DNA of 34,669 nt. Origin: Natronomonas salinimetallica (GTDB lineage Archaea; Halobacteriota; Halobacteria; Halobacteriales; Haloarculaceae). Each line of letters opens with the position of its first letter. Position 1 is the first letter of the stretch. Positions 1-8,456 of this stretch are shown in pieces. A program made the position numbers and the translations under genes. Where the stretch lies: the NCBI RefSeq assembly GCF_013839515.1, contig NZ_JACDNQ010000007.1, positions 81,090 through 115,758 of the forward strand, read 5' to 3'. The notes beneath the pieces were generated by a model. That model was not told where the DNA came from. It made no database searches and saw nothing but the letters and a program-made list of their open reading frames with translations.

Positions 1-2
1 AT

Positions 3-644
3 GACCTCGACGTCGAGGGGGCAATCGAGCCGCTCGCGACGGACCTCACTGACGACGATGCCGTCCAGTCGATGGTCGAAGACGCCGCCGACCTCGGGAC
101 CCTCCGGTACGTCGCCAGCATCGCCGGGATGCAACACATCGCGTCGATCCCCGAGTTCCCGATGGAGCGATACGACCTCCTGCTCGACGTCATGCTCCGG
201 GCGCCGTTTCTCACCGCCAAGTACGCCATGCCGCACATCCGGGCGACCGAGGACGGCGTCGGCGCGATCGCGAACATGTCCTCCGTCCACGGCCAGTACG
301 CCACCCAGGACAAAGCCGCCTACATCACCGCCAAACACGGCCTCAACGGGCTGACGCGGGCGATCGCGGCCGAAGGCGAGGGCACGCTCCGGAGCTTTTC
401 GATCAGTGCCGGCTACGTGTTGACGCCGCTGATGTTGAACCAGATCGAGGACACCGCCGAGGAGCGCGGGATCTCCGAACGGGAGGTCGTCGAGGACGTC
501 ATGCTCGGACAGGCCCGCACCAAGGAGATGATGACACCCGCCGAGGTCGCGAACCTCTTTACCTTCGGCCTCTCGAAACACGGCACACACCTCAACGGGG
601 CCGACCTGCTCTGGGACGGCGGCTACACCCACACCTACGAGTGA
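3..644 (+). CDS. SDR-family oxidoreductase (3-hydroxybutyrate dehydrogenase-like), 5' truncated by window edge
   Basis: The frame is open from the window edge to a TGA, so the gene starts outside the window and the first strand and dinucleotide-binding glycine motif of the Rossmann fold are not visible. What remains is the catalytic half of a short-chain dehydrogenase/reductase: a serine in MSSVHG and the Tyr-x-x-x-Lys pair in YITAK. The stretch GMQHIASIPEFP resembles the QH-x-x-x-I-EEFP region of bacterial D-3-hydroxybutyrate dehydrogenases, and the C-terminal DLLWDGGYTH is the usual SDR end. The likely reaction is NAD(P)-dependent oxidation of a small hydroxy acid such as 3-hydroxybutyrate in the cytoplasm, but SDR substrate assignments from sequence are weak. 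An internal ATG at 72 would give only a partial fold and is unlikely to be the true start. Confidence 0.85.
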   Translation, partial: DLDVEGAIEPLATDLTDDDAVQSMVEDAADLGTLRYVASIAGMQHIASIPEFPMERYDLLLDVMLRAPFLTAKYAMPHIRATEDGVGAIANMSSVHGQYATQDKAAYITAKHGLNGLTRAIAAEGEGTLRSFSISAGYVLTPLMLNQIEDTAEERGISEREVVEDVMLGQARTKEMMTPAEVANLFTFGLSKHGTHLNGADLLWDGGYTHTYE

Positions 645-687
645 GAGAGCAAAGGCGACGCGGTGACGAACGCCGTCATGACGGCGA

Positions 688-1683
688 TCAGGCCTCGACG
701 TACTTCCTGTCGAGATACTTCTCGTTGAACGTCCACTCGCCCTCCTCGTCTTTGATCATGTACTCGCCGTAATAGGGGACGCGCTCGTCGACGGTCTTGC
801 GGAACGTCTCGCGGATCTCGGGTTTCGTCATCTCGCCCATGCTCTTGAGGTCGTCGTTGCGGTTGAGACAGCCCTTCAGGTATCCCTCGTGCGTCACCCG
901 AACGCGGTGGCAGTTCGCACAGAAGTCGGCGTTGCCGACGGGATCGACGATCTCGACCATGCCGCCGGGGAGGTCCGGATCGTCCTCGCCGACGAAGTAC
1001 CGACGGCGGCCGTGCATCTCGCGGCGCTCGACGCGGTCGGCTTGCTCTGTGAGCCATCCGTGGACGCGGTCGATCTCGATGGCCCACTCCGGGCGACCGG
1101 CGAGTTCGGGCATGTACTCGATGAGCTGGAGCTGGAGCCCCTCGTTCTCGGCGACGTGATCGACCATCTCAGGGACGTAGCCCGCGGTGTGCTCGAAGAC
1201 GACCATATTGAGCTTGACCGGGTCGAGCCCGGCCTCGAGTGCGGCATCGATCCCGCTCATCACGTCCTCGTAGGCCGTGCTCTTCGTGACCTCCTGAAAC
1301 GCCTCCGGCGAGAGCGCGTCCTGGGAGACGTTGACCCGTTCGAGGCCGGCCTCGGCGAGGCCCTCCGCGCGCTCGGGGAGGAACGTCCCGTTCGTCGTCA
1401 ACGACGTGTCGATACTGTCCGGCGTCCGACGGATGATCTCCTCGAGATCCTGTCTGAGCATCGGCTCGCCGCCCGTGAACTTCGCCTTCCGGACGTCGAA
1501 CTCCGTGGCGACGTCCAGAAATCGAACGACGTCGTCGGTCGACATCTCGTCGTCCGCCGGTTCCATCGGCCCCCGCGTGTCGCCCAGCCCCTCGTTGTGG
1601 CAGTACACGCAGTCAAAATTACACCGGTCGGTGAGCGAAATCCGGACACCGGTCGTTTCGCGGCCGAACCCGTCTTCGAGCAT
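688..1683 (-). CDS. moaA: GTP 3',8-cyclase MoaA, molybdenum cofactor biosynthesis
   Basis: A 331-residue radical SAM enzyme that converts GTP to 3',8-cyclo-GTP, the first step of molybdopterin synthesis. The N-terminal CNFDCVYC (Cys21, Cys25, Cys28) is the CX3CX2C signature binding the SAM-cleaving 4Fe-4S cluster. The C-terminal Cys255, Cys258 and Cys272 form the CX2CX13C set that binds the second, GTP-side cluster and distinguishes MoaA from other radical SAM proteins. FTGGEP is the SAM-contacting glycine motif. The length is normal for the family. The start is supported by a TTTTAAG element about 27 bases upstream on the minus strand, which implies a leaderless transcript. It is divergent from an Mrp-type ATPase gene. 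No other moa gene is present in the window. Confidence 0.95.
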   Translation of the reverse strand: MLEDGFGRETTGVRISLTDRCNFDCVYCHNEGLGDTRGPMEPADDEMSTDDVVRFLDVATEFDVRKAKFTGGEPMLRQDLEEIIRRTPDSIDTSLTTNGTFLPERAEGLAEAGLERVNVSQDALSPEAFQEVTKSTAYEDVMSGIDAALEAGLDPVKLNMVVFEHTAGYVPEMVDHVAENEGLQLQLIEYMPELAGRPEWAIEIDRVHGWLTEQADRVERREMHGRRRYFVGEDDPDLPGGMVEIVDPVGNADFCANCHRVRVTHEGYLKGCLNRNDDLKSMGEMTKPEIRETFRKTVDERVPYYGEYMIKDEEGEWTFNEKYLDRKYVEA

Positions 1684-1827
1684 ATGCGGGGATTCATCTA
1701 CGGGTGCTTAAAATCGACGCCGCAATCCCGCGCTTCGAAACGGCTTTTGATTACGTTAGGACGTCGTGTCGGCCACCGGCGGGGGTCGGTCACAATCCTT
1801 ATCGGCGAGTACGAACCTATTCGACGT
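1684..1827. promoter_or_regulatory. Divergent promoter region moaA / mrp
   Basis: This 144-base gap separates two divergent genes. On the minus strand TTTTAAG (1707-1713) sits about 27 bases from the moaA ATG. On the plus strand CCTTATC (about 1797-1803) sits about 27 bases from the ATG at 1828. Both spacings fit archaeal TATA boxes driving leaderless transcripts. No obvious long palindrome lies between them. Confidence 0.55.
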
Positions 1828-2868
1828 ATGGACGAAGACGAGGTCCTCGACCGCCTCTCGGAGGTCGAGGATCCCAGCCTTGGGGACGATATCGTCTCGC
1901 TCGGGCTCATCAACGAGGTACGCATCGATTCGGAGACGATCGCGATCGATCTGGCTCTCGGCGCTCCGTACTCGCCGACCGAGACCGCACTCGCGGGGAC
2001 CGTCCGAGAGACGCTCGCCGACACCGGCTACGGAATCGAGCTCTCGGCGAGCATCGACACGGACCTCGATGCCGGCGAGCAGATTCTGCCGGACGTCGAG
2101 AACATCATCGCGGTCGCCTCCGGGAAGGGCGGCGTCGGGAAGTCGACCGTCGCGGTGAACCTCGCCGCCGGACTCGCCGAGATGGGTGCCCGCGTCGGGC
2201 TGTTCGATGCCGACGTCTACGGGCCGAACGTCCCCCGGATGGTCGAATCAGACGCCCGGCCCAAAGCGACCCACGAGGAGACGATCGTCCCGCCGGAAAA
2301 ATACGGCATGAAGCTCATGAGCATGGATTTCCTCGTCGGGGAGGACGACCCGGTCATCTGGCGAGGACCGATGGTACACAAGGTCCTGACGCAGTTGTGG
2401 GAGGACGTCGAGTGGGGCGCACTCGATTACATGATCGTCGACCTGCCGCCGGGGACCGGTGACACGCAACTGACGCTTTTGCAGTCCGTCCCCGTCTCGG
2501 GGGCGGTGATCGTGACGACGCCCCAGCAGGTCGCCCTCGACGACGCGCGCAAGGGACTCCGGATGTTCGGCGAGCACGACACGCCCGTCTTGGGTATCGT
2601 CGAAAACATGTCCGGGTTCGTCTGTCCGGACTGTGGCGGGGAACACGACATCTTCGGCAGCGGCGGCGGCGAGGCGTTCGCGGAGGACGTCGATATGCCG
2701 TTTTTGGGCGCTCTACCGCTCGACCCGGCCGTCCGGAAGGGTGGCGACGCCGGCCGTCCGATCGTCCTGGAGGAGGAAAGCGACACTGCCGACGCCGTCG
2801 CTTCGTTCGCCGAGAAGACCGCCGACATGCAGGGAATCGTACAACGGCGGCTGGTCGCGAATCGGTGA
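1828..2868 (+). CDS. Mrp/NBP35-family P-loop ATPase, iron-sulfur cluster carrier
   Basis: A 346-residue protein with an N-terminal MIP18/DUF59-type domain (about residues 1-85) followed by an Mrp/ApbC P-loop domain. SGKGGVGKST (Gly99 onward) is the deviant Walker A with its signature lysine. DYMIVDLPPGTGD is the Walker B/switch region, and FVCPDCGG carries the CxxC that bridges an Fe-S cluster between subunits. Family members assemble or transfer 4Fe-4S clusters to apoproteins in the cytosol. The neighbouring MoaA needs two such clusters, which may or may not be meaningful. The open frame extends upstream to 889 antisense to moaA. I chose the ATG at 1828 because the DUF59 domain starts there and a TATA-like element lies 27 bases upstream. 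Confidence 0.92.
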   Translation: MDEDEVLDRLSEVEDPSLGDDIVSLGLINEVRIDSETIAIDLALGAPYSPTETALAGTVRETLADTGYGIELSASIDTDLDAGEQILPDVENIIAVASGKGGVGKSTVAVNLAAGLAEMGARVGLFDADVYGPNVPRMVESDARPKATHEETIVPPEKYGMKLMSMDFLVGEDDPVIWRGPMVHKVLTQLWEDVEWGALDYMIVDLPPGTGDTQLTLLQSVPVSGAVIVTTPQQVALDDARKGLRMFGEHDTPVLGIVENMSGFVCPDCGGEHDIFGSGGGEAFAEDVDMPFLGALPLDPAVRKGGDAGRPIVLEEESDTADAVASFAEKTADMQGIVQRRLVANR

Positions 2869-3242
2869 CGACGCGGAGAGGTGGGTAGCCGGGTCGGCAC
2901 CGGTGAGGCGTTACCCGCGCCGTGTTTTTATAAGAGAGCCCGAGAGCTGTTCGAATAGGTTTCCAACGGAGCCGGTGGCTCGATTTTGATTCCTCCTGCC
3001 CGATGCCAGCGGCGCGTATGACGCCGCACGCCCTCCGTCCTCGCCAGTGCCCTTTCCCTCGCCCACCCTCCCCTCGCACGCCCTCGATTTCGATGATGAC
3101 GGTCGATTCCTCGCGCGCCGAGGGGTGTCCAGTGCGCCGAGCTGTGCCCGCCGCTGTTGGACTCCCTCTCACGACACGCCGCCCTCGCCGGGGCGGCGCG
3201 GGCGGCTGGCTGTGTCACCAGGCTGACGCGCCCTCGCTCGCG
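2869..3242. other. Gene-poor spacer with a strong promoter-like element and short hairpin
   Basis: No convincing gene is seen. TTTTTATAAG at 2925-2934 is a good archaeal TATA box on the plus strand. A GAGCC-GGT-GGCTC hairpin at 2969-2981 followed by GATTTTGATT lies just after the expected transcription start (about 2957). The rest (about 3000-3240) is GC-rich, arginine-coding in every frame and looks non-coding. It ends abruptly where a YHS domain frame begins, so the backbone/cassette junction may lie near 3243. Confidence 0.45.
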
Positions 3243-3383
3243 CTCACGTGTGCCGAGTGCAACAAGACTGTCGATTCTGAGGGGAAGACGAGTCGTATCG
3301 GTGGAGAGATCTATCATTTTTGTTTCTCATCGTGCCAAAGTCAATTCGAAGAGCGACATCAGCGTCTCGAAGAAAGAGTGTAG
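3243..3383 (+). pseudogene. YHS/TRASH metal-binding domain stub lacking its own start
   Basis: The last 46 codons before the TAA read as a small YHS/TRASH zinc-ribbon-like domain: a CAEC pair, then GGEIYHFCFSSC (Cys-x3-Cys after an aromatic Tyr-His-Phe), then a charged helix ending QRLEERV. TRASH/YHS domains bind soft metals such as Cu or Hg in sensors, permeases and ATPases. Codons upstream of 3243 are in the same frame but encode an Arg/Pro-rich string with no family resemblance, and no ATG or GTG lies close to the domain. The possible start codons are at 3093 or further upstream. I therefore read it as a 5'-truncated remnant at the left edge of the copper cassette. It could still be expressed as a 97- or 126-residue fusion from the promoter at 2925. 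Confidence 0.5.
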
Positions 3384-3476
3384 CGCTGGCACCGGTTTGG
3401 AACCGAAAGTAAACACCGCTGATTACCCACACTATCCAAGTAGAAACGCACCTAACGGAGTAGCCCCTATAGTATA

Positions 3477-6104
3477 ATGATGAAAACACGCACCGCACAT
3501 CTCGACATCACAGGGATGACCTGCGCCAACTGCTCGGGGACAGTTGGCGATGCCCTGGAGTCACTCGACGGCGTCGTCGAGGCGAACGCCAATTTCGCCA
3601 CGGACGAGGGCTCCGTCGAGTACGACCCTGACGAGGTATCGCTCGCAGATATCTACGAGACGATCGAGGACGCCGGCTACGGTGCGGTGTCGGACACGGT
3701 GACTATAGGCATCTCCGATATGACCTGTGCCAACTGTGTGCAGACGAACGAGACCGCACTCGAGAACACGCCGGGTGTTATCGCGGCCGAGGCAAACTTC
3801 GCCACCGACGAAGCGCAGGTCAGGTACAACCCCGCGGACACCTCACTCGACGCACTCTACGACGCTATCGAGGACGCTGGGTACTCGCCGGTTCGTGAAG
3901 ACGGCGACAGCGGTGAATCGGGTGCAGATGCTCGGGACGCTGCACGACAGGGCGAGATTCGAAAACAGCTTCGACTGACGCTGTTCGGAGCCGCGCTGTC
4001 GGCCCCGATGCTGTTTTTCCTCGCAGAGAAGTTTCTGCTCGGCGGGGGAATTCTCCCGGAGACGGTCCTCGGCGTCGAATTCGGGTGGGTCGAGTTCCTG
4101 CTGGCAACACCCGTTCAGGCCGTGCTCGGCTGGCCGTTCTACAAGAACTCGTACAACGCGCTGGTCAACAACAGGCGCGCCAACATGGACGTTCTCATCG
4201 CACTGGGTTCGTCCACTGCATATTTCTACTCCGTTGCAGTACTTGCCGGACTGATCGCGGGGAGCCTGTACTTCGATACTGCCGCGCTCATCCTCGTATT
4301 CATCACGCTTGGCAACTACCTCGAAGCCCGCTCGAAAGGGCAGGCTGGCGACGCCCTTCGGAAGCTCCTCGAAATGGAGGCCGAGACGGCCACCCTCGTC
4401 GACGAGGACGGCAACGAGACGGAAGTATCACTCGAAGACGCCACCGTCGGCGACCGCCTGAAGGTCCGTCCCGGCGAGCAGATTCCGACCGACGGCGTCG
4501 TCGTCGATGGGCAAAGCGCCGTCGACGAGTCGATGGTCACCGGCGAGTCAGTCCCCGTCGAGAAAGGCGAGGGCGACGAGGTCGTCGGCTCGACGATCAA
4601 CGAGAACGGCGTCCTCGTCGTCGAGGCGACGAAGGTCGGTGCGGACACGGCCCTCCAGCAGATCGTCCAGACGGTCAAGGAAGCCCAGTCGCGCCAACCC
4701 GACATCCAGAATCTGGCGGACCGTATCTCGGCATACTTCGTCCCAGCAGTCATCGCGAACGCGTTACTGTGGGGCGCTGTGTGGTTCCTCTTCCCCGAAG
4801 CGCTCGCCGGACTCGTCGAGTGGCTCCCGCTCTGGGGAGCGGTCGCCGGCGGACCAGTCGTGGCTGGTGGCACCGTCTCAGTCTTCGAATTCGCGCTCAT
4901 CGTCTTCGCGTCGTCCGTGCTGATTGCCTGTCCCTGTGCGCTGGGGTTAGCAACGCCGGCTGCAACGATGGTTGGGACGACGATCGGTGCCCAAAACGGC
5001 GTCCTGTTCAAGGGCGGTGACATCCTCGAACGCGCGAAAGACGTCGACACGGTCGTCTTCGACAAGACGGGTACGTTGACGAAAGGCGAGATGGAGCTGA
5101 CTGACGTCGTCGTCTTCGACGGTGACGGCCAACCTGTCGCGGACGGTGGGGATCCGGCAGCCGACGGCGGAGCGCTAACTGCACGCGATCGTCTCGGTGA
5201 GGACGACATCCTCCGATTCGCGGCGGCGGCCGAAAGTGGAAGCGAGCACCCGCTTGCGAGGGCTATTGTCGATGGAGCCGAAGCCCGTGGTATCGACGTG
5301 GCCGACCCGGACGACTTCGAGAACGTCCCTGGCCATGGCATTAAAGCGACCGTCGGTAACAGCGAGGTGCTGGTCGGGAATCGGAAGTTGCTCCGGGACA
5401 ACGGGATCGACCCCTCGCCCGCTCAGGAGACGATGGAGCGCCTCGAGAACGAGGGGAAGACGGCGATGCTCGTCGCCCACGTGCCCGCTGGCACGGACGA
5501 GGGCAAACCCGTCGGTGTGGTCGCTGACGCCGACACGATCAAAGAAAGTGCGACCGAGGCCGTGAGTCAACTGCAGGAGCGTGGCCTCGACGTGATGATG
5601 ATTACCGGTGACAACGAACGGACTGCTCGTGCCGTCGTCGAGCAGGTCGGCATCGATCCCGAGAGCGTCCGTGCAGAGGTGCTCCCCGAGGACAAATCCG
5701 ATGCCGTCGAGGCCATCCAGGACGAAGGTCGCAAGGCAATGATGGTGGGCGACGGCGTCAACGACGCGCCCGCACTCGCGGTCGCCCACGTTGGGACCGC
5801 CATCGGGAGCGGGACGGACGTCGCCATCGAAGCTGCGGACGTGACGCTAATGCGCGACGACCCGCTCGACGTGGTGAAGGCCATCCGTATCTCAGACGCG
5901 ACACTCCAGAAGATCAAACAGAACCTCGTGTGGGCGCTTGGTTACAACACGGCGATGATCCCGCTGGCCTCGCTGGGACTCCTCCAGCCCGTGCTGGCTG
6001 CCGGGGCGATGGCGTTCTCGTCGGTGTCGGTGCTGTCGAACAGCCTCCTGTTCCGCCGGTACACCCCCGACCACGACTACAAACTACTCGGGAGGTTCCG
6101 GTAA
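3477..6104 (+). CDS. copA: Cu+-exporting P1B-type ATPase (CopA)
   Basis: An 875-residue P1B-1 ATPase that pumps Cu(I) (or Ag(I)) out of the cytoplasm. Two N-terminal heavy-metal-associated domains carry GMTCANC and DMTCANC. The transmembrane CPC motif is Cys485-Pro-Cys487 in [12 protein letters not shown]. The phosphorylation site DKTGTLT has its Asp at residue 529, the nucleotide-binding SEHPLARAI motif follows, and [10 protein letters not shown] starts at Gly758. The last two membrane helices contain GYN and [14 protein letters not shown], matching the Tyr-Asn and Met-Ser-Ser copper site of the P1B-1 subgroup, which favours copper over zinc or cadmium. The length is typical. Two adjacent ATGs (3477 and 3480) are both possible starts. 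The gene is followed after 126 bases by a metal permease gene on the same strand, and a YHS stub precedes it. Confidence 0.93.
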   Translation: MMKTRTAHLDITGMTCANCSGTVGDALESLDGVVEANANFATDEGSVEYDPDEVSLADIYETIEDAGYGAVSDTVTIGISDMTCANCVQTNETALENTPGVIAAEANFATDEAQVRYNPADTSLDALYDAIEDAGYSPVREDGDSGESGADARDAARQGEIRKQLRLTLFGAALSAPMLFFLAEKFLLGGGILPETVLGVEFGWVEFLLATPVQAVLGWPFYKNSYNALVNNRRANMDVLIALGSSTAYFYSVAVLAGLIAGSLYFDTAALILVFITLGNYLEARSKGQAGDALRKLLEMEAETATLVDEDGNETEVSLEDATVGDRLKVRPGEQIPTDGVVVDGQSAVDESMVTGESVPVEKGEGDEVVGSTINENGVLVVEATKVGADTALQQIVQTVKEAQSRQPDIQNLADRISAYFVPAVIANALLWGAVWFLFPEALAGLVEWLPLWGAVAGGPVVAGGTVSVFEFALIVFASSVLIACPCALGLATPAATMVGTTIGAQNGVLFKGGDILERAKDVDTVVFDKTGTLTKGEMELTDVVVFDGDGQPVADGGDPAADGGALTARDRLGEDDILRFAAAAESGSEHPLARAIVDGAEARGIDVADPDDFENVPGHGIKATVGNSEVLVGNRKLLRDNGIDPSPAQETMERLENEGKTAMLVAHVPAGTDEGKPVGVVADADTIKESATEAVSQLQERGLDVMMITGDNERTARAVVEQVGIDPESVRAEVLPEDKSDAVEAIQDEGRKAMMVGDGVNDAPALAVAHVGTAIGSGTDVAIEAADVTLMRDDPLDVVKAIRISDATLQKIKQNLVWALGYNTAMIPLASLGLLQPVLAAGAMAFSSVSVLSNSLLFRRYTPDHDYKLLGRFR

Positions 6105-6111
6105 GTTGTCC

Positions 6112-6180
6112 CCGCAGGGCGATTCATCCCCACCCTACTCGCTCCCGTTGGTCGATCCTTGAGAGTGGGGGCTTCTCGCC
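6112..6180. repeat. Hairpin-bearing segment resembling an IS200/IS605-type element end
   Basis: Just after copA the sequence runs GATTCATCCCCACC, then a 24-base loop, then GAGTGGGGGCTTCTCGCC. CCCCAC pairs with GTGGGG, and the stem extends by two base pairs past one mismatch. The order TTCATCCC, hairpin, GGG-TTCTCGC resembles the ends found downstream of TnpB/OrfB genes of the IS200/IS605 superfamily in haloarchaea, from memory. No transposase is present, so this would be a solo end or remnant. It may also act as a transcription terminator for copA. Confidence 0.35.
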
Positions 6181-6230
6181 CAATCCGCTTAAGAACAATT
6201 GACAAAACAGATAGCTGCGATAGTCTAGAT

Positions 6231-7634
6231 ATGCAAGCCGCCCTCGTCGACGGAATCCTCGAGTCGCTGCGGATCGGCGTCGGTTTCCTCTGGACCGCCG
6301 CATGGGCGATCATCATGGGGCTCGTCATCACGAGTCTCGTACAGGTCTACGTCTCGAAGGAGCGGATGGCCCAGATCCTCGGAAATGATGACCTGAGTGG
6401 ACTCACCAAAGCAACGGTGTTCGGCGCCGCGAGTAGCGGCTGTAGCTTCGGGGCCGTCGCTATTGGGAAGGGGCTGTTCAAGAAGGGTGGTCACGTCGTG
6501 AACGTCCTCGCGTTCATGTTCGCCTCGACGAATCTCATCGTTGAGCTCGGTCTGATGATCCTGATCCTCCTCGGCTGGGAATTCTTGGTAGCGGAACTCC
6601 TCGGCGGCATCATCCTCATCGCCGTGATGGCGCTGCTCGTCCACGTGACGCTCCCCGAGAACCTCTTCGACGAGGTGCGGCAGGAACTGAACGAACGCGA
6701 TCAGGAACACGGTGTCACCGAGGATCCGACCTGCGGGATGGAAGGCAAAGACGAGTACTCGCTGACGACCGACGGTGGCGAGACGCTAAAGTTCTGCTCG
6801 GAAGGCTGTATGGAAACCTATGAGCAGGGGACCGCAAGTAGCGGCGGATGGCGCGATGAACTGCTCTCGTGGGGGGGCTGGTACAAAGTCGGAAACCAAT
6901 ACCGCAAGGAGTGGTCGATGATCTGGAAGGACGTCGTCGCGGGCTTTCTCATCTCGGGGTTCGTCATCGTGTTCGTCCCACAGTGGGTGTGGAACACACT
7001 CTTCCTCCAAGGCGATGGGTTGCTTGTCAGCGCGGAGAACGCGGTTATGGGCGTCACCGTCGCGGTTCTCAGCTTCGTCGGCAGCATGGGCAATGTCCCG
7101 TTCGCCGTCGCGCTCTGGGGCGGTGGGGTCAGCTTCGCGGGCGTTATTGCGTTCGTCTACGCCGATCTCATCACCATCCCCGTCCTGAACGTCTATCGGA
7201 AGTACTACGGCTGGAAGGTGATGCTGTACATCCTCGGAATCTTCTTCGTAACGATGGCCTTCACGGGCTTCCTCATGGAGTTGCTATTCGACGCCTTCGG
7301 CATCGTCCCGGATCTGGCCGGTGGCGAGACGGCGACCGAACAGACGTACTTCGAGCTCAACTACACCTTCTACCTCAACATCGTCGCGTTCGCCCTCTCT
7401 GGCTTCCTCCTCTACGTGTATCGACGTGGCCTCGGTGCTCCCGGCCAGTACCGCGATCCCGTCTGTGGGATGCGAACCGACGACAGTAGGCCGAGTCTCA
7501 CCCACGATGGCGAGACGTACTACTTCTGTTCGGACCGATGCAAGCGATCGTTCGAGAAGCACCCCTCCGAATTCGCACAGCAACACCCACCGGTCTCGGA
7601 GGCGGGAGCTTCCCAGAGCCATGAACATCACTGA
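6231..7634 (+). CDS. DUF318/SO_0444-type metal permease with two YHS domains
   Basis: A 467-residue membrane protein. Two homologous membrane halves contain AASSGCSFGAVAIG (Cys71) and VGSMGNVPFAVALWGGG (Met286), the re-entrant-loop motifs of the ArsP/DUF318 permease superfamily. A YHS domain beginning DPTCGM (residue 165, metal cysteines in FCSEGC) sits in the loop between the halves. A second begins DPVCGM (residue 409, FCSDRC) and is followed by a tail ending SHEHH. The family has been linked to Cu/Zn or organo-arsenical efflux. Given its neighbour CopA and soft-metal YHS ligands, copper or a similar ion is the likely cargo, but this is inference. I chose ATG 6231 over 6159 because the 24 extra residues are polar and unlike a transporter start, and CTTAAG at 6187-6192 could be its TATA box. 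Confidence 0.82.
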   Translation: MQAALVDGILESLRIGVGFLWTAAWAIIMGLVITSLVQVYVSKERMAQILGNDDLSGLTKATVFGAASSGCSFGAVAIGKGLFKKGGHVVNVLAFMFASTNLIVELGLMILILLGWEFLVAELLGGIILIAVMALLVHVTLPENLFDEVRQELNERDQEHGVTEDPTCGMEGKDEYSLTTDGGETLKFCSEGCMETYEQGTASSGGWRDELLSWGGWYKVGNQYRKEWSMIWKDVVAGFLISGFVIVFVPQWVWNTLFLQGDGLLVSAENAVMGVTVAVLSFVGSMGNVPFAVALWGGGVSFAGVIAFVYADLITIPVLNVYRKYYGWKVMLYILGIFFVTMAFTGFLMELLFDAFGIVPDLAGGETATEQTYFELNYTFYLNIVAFALSGFLLYVYRRGLGAPGQYRDPVCGMRTDDSRPSLTHDGETYYFCSDRCKRSFEKHPSEFAQQHPPVSEAGASQSHEHH

Positions 7635-7710
7635 ACGCCGCATCGTGATCTCGAGTTTCGCGGCCAAACAGCCCCAAATATTGCGTTTGTCAATCACAAC
7701 TGGTACAGCG

Positions 7711-7770
7711 ATGTCTCACAAACCCTCGCGTATGGGCAAGTACCTCGGCGGATCCAGGTGGGAGAGATGA
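7711..7770 (+). CDS. Possible 19-residue leader peptide overlapping the regulator gene
   Basis: A short frame from ATG 7711 encodes 19 residues (MSHKPSRMGKYLGGSRWER) and stops at TGA 7768-7770. The stop overlaps the ATG of the next gene in an ATGA arrangement. An AT-rich AAATATT (about 7675-7681) lies 30-36 bases upstream and could be its TATA box. The peptide is basic, unlike its acidic surroundings. It may be a translation-coupling leader for the membrane regulator, or an accidental frame. No homology is recognisable. Confidence 0.25.
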   Translation: MSHKPSRMGKYLGGSRWER

Positions 7771-8360
7771 ATCGACGGCGAGCCGATATAGTAGTCGGTG
7801 GCTTGGTCGCTGCCGTCCTTATCGTCGGCGGGGTGCTCAGCTGGCAAGCGTACCAGCAACAGCAGGCCTTCGACCAGATGGGATCGATGATGGGCACGTC
7901 AATGGGAGCGGTTCATGGAACGAATCCGCTCTGGTACGTCCTCGGAACCCTCCTCGTCTCGGCTGTCATCGGTGGAGGGTATCTCGTGGTTCGGGACGAA
8001 CTCAGTAGCACAGACGTACCCGATCGCTTACAGATGGAGATGGCGGATCCGACCGATCCAGAGAGTGCCGAATCACCGGAGGGGGAAACCCAATCAGCGG
8101 GGGACATCAATCCAGAGGCTCAGCCACAGGCTCGCGTATTAGACCTCTTGCCGGATGATGAACGCCGTATCCTCGAACCGGTTCTTTCCTCGCCCGGCAT
8201 CACACAGATCGAACTCAGGGATCGCTCGGACTTCTCGAAGAGCAAGGTCAGTCAGACGGTGAGCGCTCTCGAGAAGCGTGGCCTGCTGTACCGCGAGCGC
8301 CAGGGGCGGACGTATCGTATCTATCCGAGCGACGACCTACAGGAGAAGCAAATGAACTAG
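7767..8360 (+). CDS. Membrane-anchored winged-helix regulator with Met/His-rich external loop
   Basis: A 197-residue protein. Residues 8-26 and about 55-75 are hydrophobic membrane segments, and the N-terminal MNRRR predicts both termini inside. The short external loop holds Met38, Met41, Met42, Met46 and His50, a spacing reminiscent of Cu(I)/Ag(I)-binding methionine motifs. After an acidic, Pro/Glu-rich linker (about 80-120), residues 125-190 form a MarR/TrmB-like winged helix: LLPDDERRILEPVLSS, KSKVSQTVSALEKRGLL as the recognition helix, and a wing ending GRTYRIYP. I infer a one-component sensor in which external copper is read through the membrane to control the cassette; the family itself is not characterised as far as I know. 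I use ATG 7767 because AGGTGGG just upstream matches a Shine-Dalgarno sequence. GTG 7758 is an alternative in-frame start. Confidence 0.75.
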   Translation: MNRRRADIVVGGLVAAVLIVGGVLSWQAYQQQQAFDQMGSMMGTSMGAVHGTNPLWYVLGTLLVSAVIGGGYLVVRDELSSTDVPDRLQMEMADPTDPESAESPEGETQSAGDINPEAQPQARVLDLLPDDERRILEPVLSSPGITQIELRDRSDFSKSKVSQTVSALEKRGLLYRERQGRTYRIYPSDDLQEKQMN

Positions 8361-8456
8361 CGGGCCATTTCCGCCGATTCAGAACCATTCATCGGAGTCG
8401 TAGGTGCTGAAGTTGAACCAAGCGATGGTCGTATGACCCTCCTTCAGCGCGAGGCC

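Noticed and set aside
889-1827. Long plus-strand frame upstream of the Mrp-type ATPase
   Set aside because: It is antisense to moaA and shows no homology. The Mrp protein clearly begins at 1828 with its DUF59 domain and a well-spaced TATA box.
2935-2990. tRNA-like GTTCGAAT segment
   Set aside because: The flanking bases do not form a T-arm and no anticodon or acceptor stem can be folded around it.
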